Shown here: positions 38,601 through 48,621 of the stretch, piece by piece | How the letters are laid out: each line of letters opens with the position of its first letter | How positions within the stretch are numbered: the first letter of the stretch is position 1 | Assembly: GCA_959347315.1 (NCBI GenBank) | Contig: OY365808.1 | Span: 7,538,947 to 7,602,946, forward strand | From: Bimastos eiseni | Lineage: Eukaryota > Annelida > Clitellata > Crassiclitellata > Lumbricidae | DNA length: 64,000 nucleotides | Direction of reading: 5' to 3' | The notes under the pieces: model-generated | Databases searched by the model: none | The model's input: the letters and a program-made list of their open reading frames with translations, nothing else | Told to the model about the DNA's origin: nothing | Made by a program: the position numbers and the translations under genes

Positions 38601-39218
38601 TTGCCAATGGACAAGAAGCCATCCTTCTTTCTGATGACATTGCCGGCTCTTGTCCGCATTTGCAAAGCCTTTCCTCCGTTGTGTGATGATGCCGTTGCGC
38701 TTCTACTTCAGCTAGGTCGAATGGTTCATTCCCACCTGTCGACTCTCAGTATCTTTGTCAACACTGGTATGTTGCTTGTCTATGTTGTTAAGATAATCTA
38801 TGCGGTTTTGCTGAAACTGCTTTGCAGAGTTTACTTTGCCAATTTAGTTTAGCTCATTGAAACTCTCTTGAATTTTGCATATAATTTGATAAATTTTACT
38901 TCTTGATTTTTGCATATAATTTGATAAATTTTACAATATTATGTTCAAAGAATAGGTCCTAACTTCATGCAAGTTTTATTGACATGGGAATATTTTCTTA
39001 CTGACATTTAATTGCGTTGTTGAAATGATTTGCTGACAGGTTCTATTTCATGGGAAAGTGAAAACGACAACGAGAAGTATCTGATGAAACACGCTTCGCT
39101 GACTGAAATCAACGACGAGGAAACGTCGTCTGCTCTGTGCGAAAAACTGTATCAGTGCATTCATCGGACGTTCAGGGAGATTGTTGGTTCAGCTGCCATG
39201 CTGCAGTTGGGACTATGA
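20627..39218 (+). CDS. INTS2: Integrator complex subunit 2 (24 exons)
   Basis: INTS2 is a helical-repeat scaffold of the nuclear Integrator complex, which cleaves snRNA and attenuated Pol II transcripts. Exons: 20627-20913, 22880-23018, 23886-23988, 24525-24638, 24967-25097, 25412-25585, 26349-26512, 27101-27226, 28042-28119, 28473-28587, 29006-29074, 29899-30033, 31035-31356, 31929-32055, 32808-32941, 33389-33590, 34196-34324, 35012-35096, 35952-36065, 36288-36398, 36979-37086, 37601-37706, 38599-38766, 39040-39218. They total 3420 nt (1139 aa; human is about 1200) with consistent phases. Collinear conserved stretches include PCLVRMSLCAP, KSSELFES.VYLEE, RMKTIFTQ.IFTEQ, HAVRVPVT.NL.ANI, DPLIVLRCD and PLTVAGIPSMHIC. 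The first ATG follows the 5' flank directly. Introns 10 and 18 use GC donors, and the exon 21 donor is triplicated. Exon 2-24 boundaries are firm; the exact N-terminus is less so. Confidence 0.96.
20914..22879 (+). other. INTS2 intron 1, repeat-like but unassigned
   Basis: This 2-kb intron contains A-rich sequence (21.2-22.0 kb) and a 91-codon open frame at 22075-22350 beginning MAHLISKGSEILKLL that does not resemble INTS2 or a family I know. A short degenerate CCCTAA run lies near 22318. TTCCT/AGGAA flanks a TA run at about 22460-22483. It may be an old transposon. Confidence 0.4.
24135..24450 (+). mobile_element. 3' end of a CR1/L2-type LINE
   Basis: The frame at 24159-24356 reads FGNCSFSVSGPTAWNGLPKH, then a spacer and LKTYLF. 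This matches the typical C-terminus of reverse-transcriptase ORF2 in CR1/L2-like LINEs (FG.RSFSV.GP..WN.LP). A short 3' tail with CTCTATATAAATTG and an ATT microsatellite (24426-24448) follows, as usual for these elements. It is 5'-truncated, lies in INTS2 intron 3 in the sense orientation, and ends about 75 bp before exon 4. Confidence 0.8.
29107..29419. mobile_element. Probable MITE in INTS2 intron 11
   Basis: The segment starts TAAGGCTGTCAACG and ends TTGACAACCTTA, giving TAAGGYTGTC inverted ends. The interior has repeated GGGTACCCG-like and GTAATGAAATCG-like blocks in pairs. The composition is far more CpG-rich than the surrounding intron. I did not find a convincing target duplication. 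A hAT-type non-autonomous element is the likely class. Confidence 0.55.
30661..30939. mobile_element. hAT-type MITE in INTS2 intron 12
   Basis: The 279-bp element begins CAGGGGTGTCAAAAG and ends CTTTCACATCCCTG, with inverted termini of the Charlie-like hAT type. It is flanked by a perfect 8-bp target duplication, AATTAGTG (30653-30660 and 30940-30947). It has no transposase and must have been mobilised in trans. It is distinct in sequence from the full hAT at 5969-9220. Confidence 0.9.
32309..32372 (-). repeat. tRNA-derived SINE head in INTS2 intron 14
   Basis: On the minus strand the segment reads TTAGCTAGAGCGGTAGG (A-box-like) and, about 30 bases later, GGGTTCGATCC (a good B box). It resembles the tRNA-like head of a SINE. 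The acceptor arm is not complementary, so a functional tRNA is unlikely. Confidence 0.65.
35798..35846. repeat. TTGATTGA/TTAATTGA array in INTS2 intron 18
   Basis: About six copies of TTGATTGATTAA-type tetranucleotide repeats lie 100 bp upstream of exon 19. This is simple sequence. Confidence 0.85.
37071..37145 (+). repeat. Triplicated 25-bp unit spanning the INTS2 exon 21 donor
   Basis: Three tandem 25-bp copies (37071-37095, 37096-37120, 37121-37145; the last differs at one base) each contain CACCTGGATAAGCAG|GTAAGA. The gene therefore has three identical 5' splice sites, at 37087, 37112 and 37137. Only the first keeps the frame. Use of either other site reads into an in-frame TAA soon after codon GGA. 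Confidence 0.95.
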
Positions 39219-41338
39219 GTGTGGAATGACTGATAAGTTGTTTAACGGAAGATGTGGAACGTGTTCTGGTGAAATCGCCAAAAGTCAGACAATACATCTT
39301 AGAGTAATATCTGATGAGTACAGATACCGATGTGGCAGTGAAAATATGGCTACTGTGCATGTAGTTTGTGTGATTAAAACGGGCAAGGTTGTCTGAATGT
39401 AACACTTACCAAATTGGCAATGCTTTAGGGGTGCCGTATGGGTAAATGCTATGCCCTCACATGTTCTGGTGACTCCGTGTCTACCATTGCAAGTGCGTAC
39501 TTTCATGAATGTTATGGATCATGTGTCCATATATGAAGTGGTCCATTTTCATAACATGCGGTGTCTTGTTCGTCATTATGTTCAAAGAACATAATGTCTA
39601 TTTTTTAAGGTTCAGACCATTGTTATGACTCCGGTTAAATCTGTCATGGATACGAGAAGGAGATAATGCTGCGGGAATTTTGTTGAAAAGAGTGAGACAT
39701 GCGCTGAGATGGAGCAATTTGAAGTTTCTGTTTTTACTATGCTGGACATTTTTAGTTACTCACAGGAGAACAGTTCTTCTAATAAACCCACATATGCTGT
39801 ATATGGGAATCTTGTGGAAAATTGGGCAGTTATTCCTAAATTTGTTGATTAACAGTTGTAATTCGTAAAACTTGTCATGAGTATTTCTCTACTTTAAGCA
39901 CATTGTTAATAAATGCACGTCGACATTATCAGCATTACCTCATTTTCCAACTCGAGCTACACAGCTCTCTTTCCTTCTGTTTTCTCGGAAGAACCTTCAA
40001 TTTTATGCATGCCTATTCTGAATTTATATTTATCTACCAGATATTTCAGTAAGGAAGTCAGTGTATAGAGAACTTTCCAAGTTGACCAGTTAAAAAGTTT
40101 TGTTCCTGCTCGATACTTCCTAGTTTCTGCAGGTTTAGTGCTGAAGTACTTGTTACAAATGCAATCTTAACGGAGCATTTTTAAATGTATTACTGTGTCT
40201 ATATTAAATCCTTTTAGCATCCCTATGCTTAGACTTTTGTAACATTCTTTTGTCACCATAAATGCTACATGATGGGTAAATAAAATACTATAGGCAACAT
40301 TGGTGCAAACCTGAGACATCAGGTCATTGCGTTTGTGGCCATCATATGTCATGGAGATCTATTCTGTAATGAATTGGCTTAACATAAGCTATTCACATAA
40401 ATTTGTTGCACATGTCACAAGTAAATTTTCTGACCTTAGAGAGGACATTATCTCAGGAAAAACCCTATCAATCTGGAGCAAGTCAATAGATTCTAGTTGC
40501 CATTGAATGACCACCCAACCAAATAATATGAGGAGCCAACAACCACACAGTTTGAGCGTTCACATAGGAATGATCATTCTTGAGCCCAGAGGCTGGTCAA
40601 CCAACCCAATGGAAGTTGAGAGGCTCTGATGAAGGGTGGAGTGACCTTGACCTCTTGAACTGCTACCTTGATCTTGTGTTTCATTTACCCCTCTCTTTAA
40701 AATGCGCTTTCTCCTTCTGTTTGCTCTACAATTCTATCCCACAGTCTCTCTTCTTCTTTCCCTTTCTCAAACCCTTTCTCATCTTGCGTGCCTGATTATC
40801 TGAATTTGACACCTGCCTATCAATTCTGTTTTAATTGAGCGCCTGAGAAGTGTGAATAAACTGGTTCCTGCGACTTCGTTTTTGTGCTGTAGAAATGTTT
40901 ACGCTTACAATTGCGGAGTCTCGCGCACTGAGTGTGCTTCTGAGCGGTTACTATAGTTGCTTTACAAATGCATAAATACTTTGCAACAATACTGCATTTA
41001 AATACTCAGTAAAATCAAGTTGGATGGTGGCAATTTAAAACAATACATTAGATAGGCTGGATCCACAAGTGATATCATTTGTTAGATAATTAGATAATGA
41101 ATCTAGTATATGAAATTACTCACACATGTAGGCCTATGTTGGATAATGGATCAAACACAATATATATTATTCAAATAGTAATGAACATTTTGACACAAGA
41201 TGTCTATGGCTTGATGATTTGTTCATCAGGATAAAGGCGGTGTATGAGTCATTAGTAAATCTCGTTTTCTGCCACTCGCCATAACTAAGTTAAGTTTTGT
41301 AATTCAGTTACATTTGTGCTATTGTCTTATGTATGCAT
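39219..41338. other. Convergent intergenic region
   Basis: This holds the INTS2 3' UTR and the space to the oppositely oriented membrane-collagen gene. An AATAAA signal at 39908-39913 (plus strand) is the first good candidate for INTS2 polyadenylation. Two further AATAAA hexamers occur near 40277 and 40854. No additional gene is supported. Confidence 0.6.
39908..39913 (+). terminator. Candidate INTS2 polyadenylation signal
   Basis: AATAAA lies about 690 bp after the INTS2 stop codon, in AT-rich 3' sequence. Later AATAAA hexamers could be used instead. Confidence 0.4.
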
Positions 41339-41344
41339 TTTATT
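41339..41344 (-). terminator. Candidate polyadenylation signal of the membrane-collagen gene
   Basis: On the minus strand AATAAA begins 19 bases after the TGA stop at 41364-41366. If used, the gene would have a very short 3' UTR. Confidence 0.4.
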
Positions 41345-41363
41345 TTTAAAAAAGAACTTCTGT

Positions 41364-42640
41364 TCACTTTTCAGGTTCAATCCAAGCTGCTTCGTTTTTC
41401 TGGACTCTCCTGTCGTCTGCCACATAATAGCAGACGAAGACCAACATGAGTGCACTGAATACGACAACTGCTGAGAGGATGGCCAGCCAAATGATTGCAC
41501 CCATTCGCAGTTCAGTTCGGTCTGCGAATCCACCGTCCGATACCGAGTCATCAGCTGAAATGATTCAGTAACCATTCAGTTGGGATGTTTATAAAAAGCA
41601 AGTAATCTATTTCTTCTGTCGACAAAAGTGTGATGCATTATGGAATGAGGACAAAGCCCAACTCTGGATGTCGTATTAATGTTCGTATTGCAGGCCGATG
41701 TATGTTTATTTTCAATTTAGATTAAGATAAATTACTTGTGTTTTTATGTATACAGAGGTGTTTTGACAGGAGCGAAAACTGCTGATTGAATTATTTCACT
41801 GACTGTGTGTAGGCCTATGTGTGAGTATTGTGTTTGTGTCAACCCATATACTAGTGTGCGTCTGTCTGCAAATCCTGTGGGCCACCCTCCTGTCAATAAA
41901 CTATTAATCTGGCCTACCCAAAGCTCCACAAATAAACTACGCTTACCACACCTCGACCAGCCAGCAGGGTTTACGCCTATACCCACTACCTCTGACCCAG
42001 TTGCTAGGCTTCCATCAGATGCCGTGCCAGATAGCAAACCACGTGGCATGACGTCACTGCGTCGGAAACTTTAGTGAGCCAACTATTACGGTTTCACAGA
42101 TACCGATCAGATTCGAGATAAAATGTCTTGATTTATGCAGCGCCTGTTAACTCCACTGCTCGCACTCTGGCTGTGCCAGTCCCAAGCGCGAATGTAGGAG
42201 AGAAAGAGGGCAACGCCAGGTTATCACACGTAAAGTACCGGTAAGCAGAAACTATTACTATCAGCGCATACTTACTAAATTATTTATTGACGGCAGTTAG
42301 CATGCCTTAATTCAGCGTGAGAATAGACAGACGGCTGCTTACTTTTAACCGGTTGCGCATCTGGTAAGATTTCGTAGTGGTACGTATCATTTCCTGGTGG
42401 CCCTCGTGGCCCTGGTTCTCCTGTGTCGCCCTGAGATCCCATGGGTGCCGAGAGACCGGTTGACCCCACAGGACCTTTCAAACCTTGTATCCCTGAGGGG
42501 CCCGTTGGTCCGATAGGCCCCGTTCCACCTGGCACTCCGTTTGGACCAGGGTAACCCTTGGGTCCATCTTCTCCGTGTGGTCCTGGCTCTCCAATCATAC
42601 CGCTAAGTCCGTTTGGACCCTGAATTACAAAACATATATT

Positions 42641-42676
<36 letters not shown>

Positions 42677-44557
42677 ACCTTATATGTTAGTATTAAGAGG
42701 CATTCTAATCTAAAATGAGAACTTCTATATAACGCCATAGATATACTGTCAATTGTCAAACCAGTTCTCCAGTCTCCTCATCGTGACCAGTGTCCACCCG
42801 GATTCTGACCTGGAACCGAGGAATCAGAGGACTTGATTTTATATGACCCCGGTGAATGTGCTGGCCTCCATGTCGAGGCTTCTGTGTGGCGCTGAGAATT
42901 ATTAATTTCGAGGAGTTACATTACATCAAGCCGATGATCACGGTATAGTGTTTGATCCTATAGTCTTAATAAAGTTTCAGATCGTTTATGTTATCAATCG
43001 TAGGCTAGCTTTGATCTGTTGCTGCGTGTTTAGCTGAAATTGTACGCAGAGGAGATTGCAGTAAACTGGAAGACGTGTGTAAGTTTACCTGTTGTCCTGT
43101 TGCCCCGGTTGCTCCGGTTGCACCGGGAGGATAGGTTACCATGGGAACGGTTGTCGTGGAGTTGATGTCCATCCAGCTGGGAATAACAAGAGCAGTGGGA
43201 CAGAGGGTCGTTTCGGTCTTTTGTAGTTCAGAAGCATTTGCCAACATTGGATCTACAGATAATATTTTTTACTGTAGCTTGTAAGCGTACACGCATTTTA
43301 TATAGCAACTGTTAAAACTAAACTGAAAGATTTTCTGTTTTCTAAGGCTTATCCTGTCTCCTGACTTTCGTTTTAGGTTGTAGCCCTTATAGTAGTTTGG
43401 GCCGCGATTACGGTGCCATATTAATCGGCGTTATTATTATTATTATTATTATTATTAACTGTTTGGCCTCGACCCTGTAACTGCTTCACTGAATTGATCG
43501 GGTCAGATCGTTTGCCCCCGCTGCCCGTTTAAATGGGTGCCACCCCATTTAAGGTCCCGTGTACGGACCGAGATTTGAAATAAGCCAACATCAGAGGGGG
43601 CGAACAGCGATCAGCACTTACACGTACAGAGGCGCTTACCAATGCAGCCATGCGCTGTACATGCAAAACGACGAACGCAGGTAGGCCTACATACGGAAGC
43701 TCAACGGTGACATACGATTTTTTTTATTTATCAAATGGATAGTTTTGTGTATAGATCCAGTAGATAGTTTTCTAGTACGCACTAGATAAATCTATGCAAA
43801 ATGGCTGACATAAATCAATGCCAAGATTAGACTTGTGAAAATCTCCTTTTAAGCTTAGAAAACAATAATAATGATAATAAAGAAATAGTGAAAGTTATAA
43901 GCTTACTACATTTTAGTAAACTTATAACTTTCAGTATTTGTTTATTACGGCATTTACTTGATAACAAATAGAAGGTCTAGGGTTGACGCCAATGAAAATT
44001 GTCAGCTGTACGACTTTCGAGCTTCGTGTCCCTCATTCCAGCGGAGCTCTCTTTATTGAGCCACATGAAGAGTTTATGGAGTGACCATTTGTTAATACTC
44101 CACAATATAACTGCACTTCAATGATGCCATACTTAAAAAGTGTTCAGAAGTGCTCACAGGCAACTTTGGCCGAGCGCTTTGTACAAGGTTACAAGACAAT
44201 GGCTTTAAGTAGATCAAAGCCTGCGACAAAGACATGGAACATGACGCAACCATATCATGTCTCACCACAAGTATAAATAAAATAATGAAAAGGGGACAGT
44301 GTGAAGGATACAATAATATTGCCTATATATGTACGAAGGAACCAGATTTCGGAGCCACTATATTGTTTCTAAGATTAAAAAGAGAATTTTACCGAGATAT
44401 TCTTGGCATTGATTTATGTCGGCCATATTGTATAGATTTATCTAGTGCGCACTAGATAAATAAAAAAATCACATGTCACTGTTGGGCTTCCGTACCTACG
44501 TCTTGACGAAAGCTCACTGGCATTTCCTTTTCACTTATTGTAGCCTATTGTATCGTG

Positions 44558-44611
<54 letters not shown>

Positions 44612-46916
44612 CTGTGTGTGTCTGTGTGTGCTACGCTGCATCATTGGAAACTCACGTTCATCCCCAGGTCGCCCGTTTACACCTTTAGGTTTTATGGCAC
44701 GAAGTTATGACGTCGGCACTGTGTGTGTGTGTGCGTGTGTGTAGGCCTATGCGTGTGGGTGTGGGTGTATATGTATGTGTTCGTGTGTGTGCGTGTGTGT
44801 GCCAGTGTGTAGGCCTATGCGTGTGTGTGTGTGTGTGGCTTACCTGTGAAGATGTAGCCGGCCACCAACAGAATGAAGGGGTATTTGAAGGTCATGTCAA
44901 AGGTGGCGTTCAGTCCAGTCGTTACCTGGCCACTGACATCGATATCTTCGTTCATTTTCGGTAGAACTAAATCTAGTGGAACAAACCGTGCTCCAATGGC
45001 AGCTGGAGACGTCAAGTGGACCACTCCCAACCAGTCTCCGGGTCTGACAAGGGCACACGAGCTCTGGAACTTTGCCTCCATGTAAATCTAAGCAACGAAC
45101 ACATCCTATATGTGTGAGCCGCTCCTGTTGCGCCATTTGCATTAAATTAATAGAAGGTCACCGTTGATGACAAACCGATCAGTAACACAGGGATTGGATT
45201 CTTTTAAATTCTCGAATAATCGCAAGTTCAAGTATGCTTGTGGTAGTGGCATATTACCCAGCCGATTTAAAGGTACGCTGACTTAAGGGCAAATTTGGTG
45301 TGCAATAAGACAAAATTTACTTCAAACGGCAGCTGTTCCTTTTCCTGATGCAGATAAAACAGTCATGGGAAATGCACGAACTATTACTGCGCCCCGACAT
45401 TTGCGTTTCCGCTATTCCTAACAATACATTCTCATGCAACAGTTGGATAAATGCCCTTGCAGCCCTTCTTACAGCTAGAGTTCATAAGTACAGATTGATA
45501 CCGGTACATTATTAAGATTGCATAGCCTCAGTGTCCCATTTGCCACGGAGGCATAGGGTTTGACACCCATTCCCACTCCCAGATTCAGCTACAAGGGCGT
45601 TGAAATAAGGCGAAATTTTTCAGATTCGCAGAAATTCTCACCACATTATATACCACCTGTTCTTTAACTTGTTTGACAAATCGGATCATACAGAGCCAAC
45701 ACATTTGACGGTATAAGTTTGATTCAGAGTAGATAACTTACGTCCTCTCTGTATCCAGCAATCGACGAAGTGGCCGTCATTTGCCAGATGAGCCTGAATC
45801 TCTTGGCCGCCGGATCAGCAGTTACGGATGGATCGTCGGATGGTCTCCAGACCTGGAAAGAGACGTTCGTCTGTGCGACGAAGAAGGCAGAGATGGCGAA
45901 AAGGATCCCCGATTGGTGGATCTCGCTGAGAAGGAAAGACCTTCCGACCTGTGGTAAACCCGTCTGAGCAGTCCCATCCGCGCTTCCAACGACGGAGATA
46001 TTGCTAGCTACAAGCAACAAGAAGTCAATTCTAATTAGTCTACCATTTGACCCGATTGTCATGCGCAACCGCTCTATATAGTATAGGCCTAGTCTATGGC
46101 TCTATTAAAGATATATACCCATTCGCCCATCTTGCCTCTAGATTACGTTCTCTTTCCCCTATGCCTAATGCCCTAATACCTAGAGTCCTTGAAGCCACGT
46201 TCTATTCTAACCTATAAACGGGGTCGGTTCGAAAACGCTACGGCAATAGATTATATGAGGGGAGCTACATAAATATCTTAAATTAAAGTGAAATGGGCCT
46301 ATTAGTTGGATAACTGGATGGGGCTATAAACGTGCCAGCATTCTTACGTGGATGCAATATAATACAGTTAAGCTCGTCAAATTCCAGAATAATATCGCCA
46401 CTGGTCGCAATTTGCCAGTGCCAGTCCCAAGCCTGGGGAAAGGAGGAGGGCGATGCCAATGGCCTTTGTTACCACAGTGTCGTTAAATTGAAATACAACA
46501 CCAAATTTCAGAAAGTCGAGCTGGCTCAGCCGCAATTATAGGCCTATTTATAATACATATAGCTCATAATATAAAACCAATGTTGCCATATGAGACCCAT
46601 GTCAAGCACAAACATATGCGTGTGTACTGTGCTGCACACATGATGTACTCATGTATACATACATGTATACATGGCCATGCGTAGGCCTACATGTATATTC
46701 TCTAACATGCATAGGCCTACATGTATATGGATAATATATATGCAACGACTTGCATCGGTCTATTATCTCAACCCTCAGTTCAAAATAATAGTATGATACA
46801 CTATAGCACTATTATGAAGCTGTTTCTACCGTACCTTGTGCATTCGTTGAACTTATAAACACCAGAAAACAAACGACACCGTATGTCCCACAGTATGTCG
46901 CTCGAAAGTTCCTCAT
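41364..46916 (-). CDS. Single-pass membrane collagen-like protein (6 exons)
   Basis: Exons on the minus strand are 46916-46835, 46007-45742, 45087-44844, 43252-43089, 42619-42343 and 41554-41364 (1224 nt, 407 aa). All have GT-AG borders and matching phases. Residues 1 to about 27 form a signal peptide ([20 protein letters not shown]...STNAQ). Residues 28 to about 235 form an ectodomain with alternating hydrophobic strands, including SFQVWRP and [10 protein letters not shown], probably a beta-sandwich; I do not know its family name. Residues 241-330 are 30 triplets of Gly-X-Y type, with one Gly-to-Ala break at residue 310 (GLS-APM-GSQ). Residues 363-389 form one transmembrane helix, followed by an 18-residue charged tail. 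Six N-glycosylation sequons lie outside. The layout is type I (N-terminus out), unlike the usual type II transmembrane collagens. A trimeric adhesion or receptor role is inferred, not shown. Confidence 0.85.
42171..42232 (+). repeat. Interspersed repeat tail (RTE-like), copy 1
   Basis: The block TGTGCCAGTCCCAAGC, then GGGCAACGCCAGGTTATCACA matches two other copies in this window (46412-46495 and, inverted, 53411-53496). The GTGCCAGTCCCAAGC motif resembles the conserved 3' tail of RTE-clade LINEs and SINEs that share it. It lies in the last intron of the membrane-collagen gene. Confidence 0.55.
43694..44492. mobile_element. TA-flanked MITE with long inverted repeats
   Basis: The 799-bp element starts CGGAAGCTCAACGGTGACAT and ends ATGTCACTGTTGGGCTTCCG. 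The inverted repeats run for about 100 bp with high identity (through GACATAAATCAATGCCAAG). The left copy carries an extra 39 bp or so. TA flanks both ends (43692-43693, 44493-44494), the duplication expected for the Tc1/mariner class. Each arm contains CTAGTRCGCACTAGATAAAT; in the right arm this is part of a perfect 26-bp palindrome centred near 44448. There is no transposase. The element lies in intron 3 of the membrane-collagen gene. Confidence 0.85.
44562..44632. repeat. (TA)n-(TG)n compound microsatellite
   Basis: A TA run (44562-44594) passes directly into TG repeats (to about 44630). A second TG-rich tract (44719-44838) ends directly against the 5' splice site of exon 3 of the membrane-collagen gene (minus strand), so the donor-side intron begins in CA repeats. 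Confidence 0.9.
46412..46495 (+). repeat. Interspersed repeat tail (RTE-like), copy 2
   Basis: AGTGCCAGTCCCAAGC is followed by GGGCGATGCCAATG and ACCACAGTGTCGTTAAA. This is the longest sense copy of the family also seen at 42171-42232 and 53411-53496. It lies in intron 1 of the membrane-collagen gene. Confidence 0.6.
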
Positions 46917-47625
46917 TTTCCAAGACAGGCGCATTTACTCATGCTGATCTAAAAGGACTTTGAACCTAAGAGCGCCTTTCCATAGACCGCTGAGAACATT
47001 TGACAAATCCGTCAAAACACAACAGTAGGCCTAGGGTCTGGAATTTTGTCGCTTTGTTCTATCACCCCACGAACGCCGTGTGCTACAGGTAAACGAAACG
47101 CAGGGGTAAGCAGACGGCATCAGCTGCCCCGTCGAACATACGACGCTGAACTAGGCCGTTATGTTACACGCTCTCAATAGGCCTATATATATATATATAT
47201 ATATACATGTCATGGGTGGCGGTTCAGCTTAATAAGCTTCGTCACTGGAGAAAATGTTGTAGCCTGCGGCGATAGCTTTATGTGCTCAGTATAATCGATT
47301 CGCTCCACTGCATTTCCAATTCTTCTGAGTCTTTGCTGACAGGGACTGTTATAAAATATAGGCCTAAATGACTCATTTGTTTGTTAGGCCAACAGCCATT
47401 CATATAGACACACATATGTACTCAGACATCAAAGTTACCCAAAGTATGAAGATTGCGACTGTCAGAGCCAAGAGAATAACGACGTTGCTGGGCTAACATG
47501 TATACTTGCAGGCATTTATTAATGATCCCTGTCACATCTGTTACAGCAGCTAACGTTTTAGGTGAAAATAGCAACGATAATAAGAATCGCTTCTTGTTTG
47601 ATAAATATGAATATCCATACAAGTT

Positions 47626-47662
<37 letters not shown>

Positions 47663-48621
47663 TCAGTCTAAGAAATCCAAGCGGAATGACCCGACTTTAC
47701 TTAGGCCTAAGCGCTATGACCTATGTATATTCCAGCATGACAAGCATACACATTGGCATAGCTGATTATATGTTCAGATGGTGCTAGAAACCCACGACGT
47801 GTAAAGAGGTCCATAAGATAATAAAATTAGTAATCTAATTCACTTTTCTGCTTCTCTGGTGATAGGTTGGTATGGTTAAAATCGTGTCCAGTTAACTCTT
47901 CAAAGTGCCAGGTCCTTGGCCTGTAGGCAGACCGTTGATGAAAACTCTAATTATAGCGCCTCTAATTATATGTCAAAGCGGTACTCACATAGATTGTGCA
48001 CATAGGCCTACTTGCAATGTGGTGAAAAACTTAAATATCACTTATAAGCTCAGTTTATGAACTGCACCCAACCATCAATTTCCAGGTAACATAAACGAAG
48101 ATGAGATGCTTTATAGTTAGAATTTATGCCACAAGTAATCATCATGTACTTGGAAAGTTTATGCTTTACAGAAAATGTAGGTACTTAACAACATAAGCTC
48201 AGTTTGAGAAAACTTAACTGGAGGCAAAACTGTTTCTAATTGTCTATAGTCACGACTGTACCGAGTGCATTGGAGTCTAATGTTTGACTGCCTACCTGTC
48301 TATTCTACAAATCTGCTCACGTTTATATGGTCCTATAACTTTCACTCTTGAGGACGCCATCCTCAATAGCCTAAGAGCGCTTTCTCAATTCTAAAGCATC
48401 ACCAGTCACCACTCACCACCTGCCTTCACTTGAGACCAATGATGACAGACAATTTGACGTAAACTGTAAACCACTGCGATGAGTAACTATAACACAAACA
48501 GTTAATCTTGACGTCACTGCTATCAGTGTCTAGGATGTAAATCGTAATCTATGACGTCACTTCGATGAGTGATTACGACATGAACATAAGCTGTGACGTC
48601 ACTGTGATAATAGCAGCGGCG
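46917..48621. other. Region upstream of the membrane-collagen gene
   Basis: This 1.7-kb region should include the promoter of the membrane-collagen gene (transcribed leftward) and the 3' UTR of the 380-residue gene. I see several TAGGCCTA octamers (near 47030, 47180, 47360, 47703, 48005), a TA run near 47185-47205 and a GT run near 47630-47658. No TATA box is clearly placed. Confidence 0.5.
48436..48605. repeat. Minisatellite carrying three CRE octamers
   Basis: Perfect TGACGTCA octamers at 48509-48516, 48552-48559 and 48594-48601 are spaced 43 and 42 bp apart. They sit in a diverged repeat: GCGATGAGTAACTATAACAC before the first corresponds to TCGATGAGTGATTACGACAT before the third. A fourth, degenerate copy starts near 48454 (TTGACGTAAACTG). 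TGACGTCA is the CREB/ATF consensus. The block lies just after the stop of the 380-residue gene and 1.6 kb upstream of the membrane-collagen start. Confidence 0.75.
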
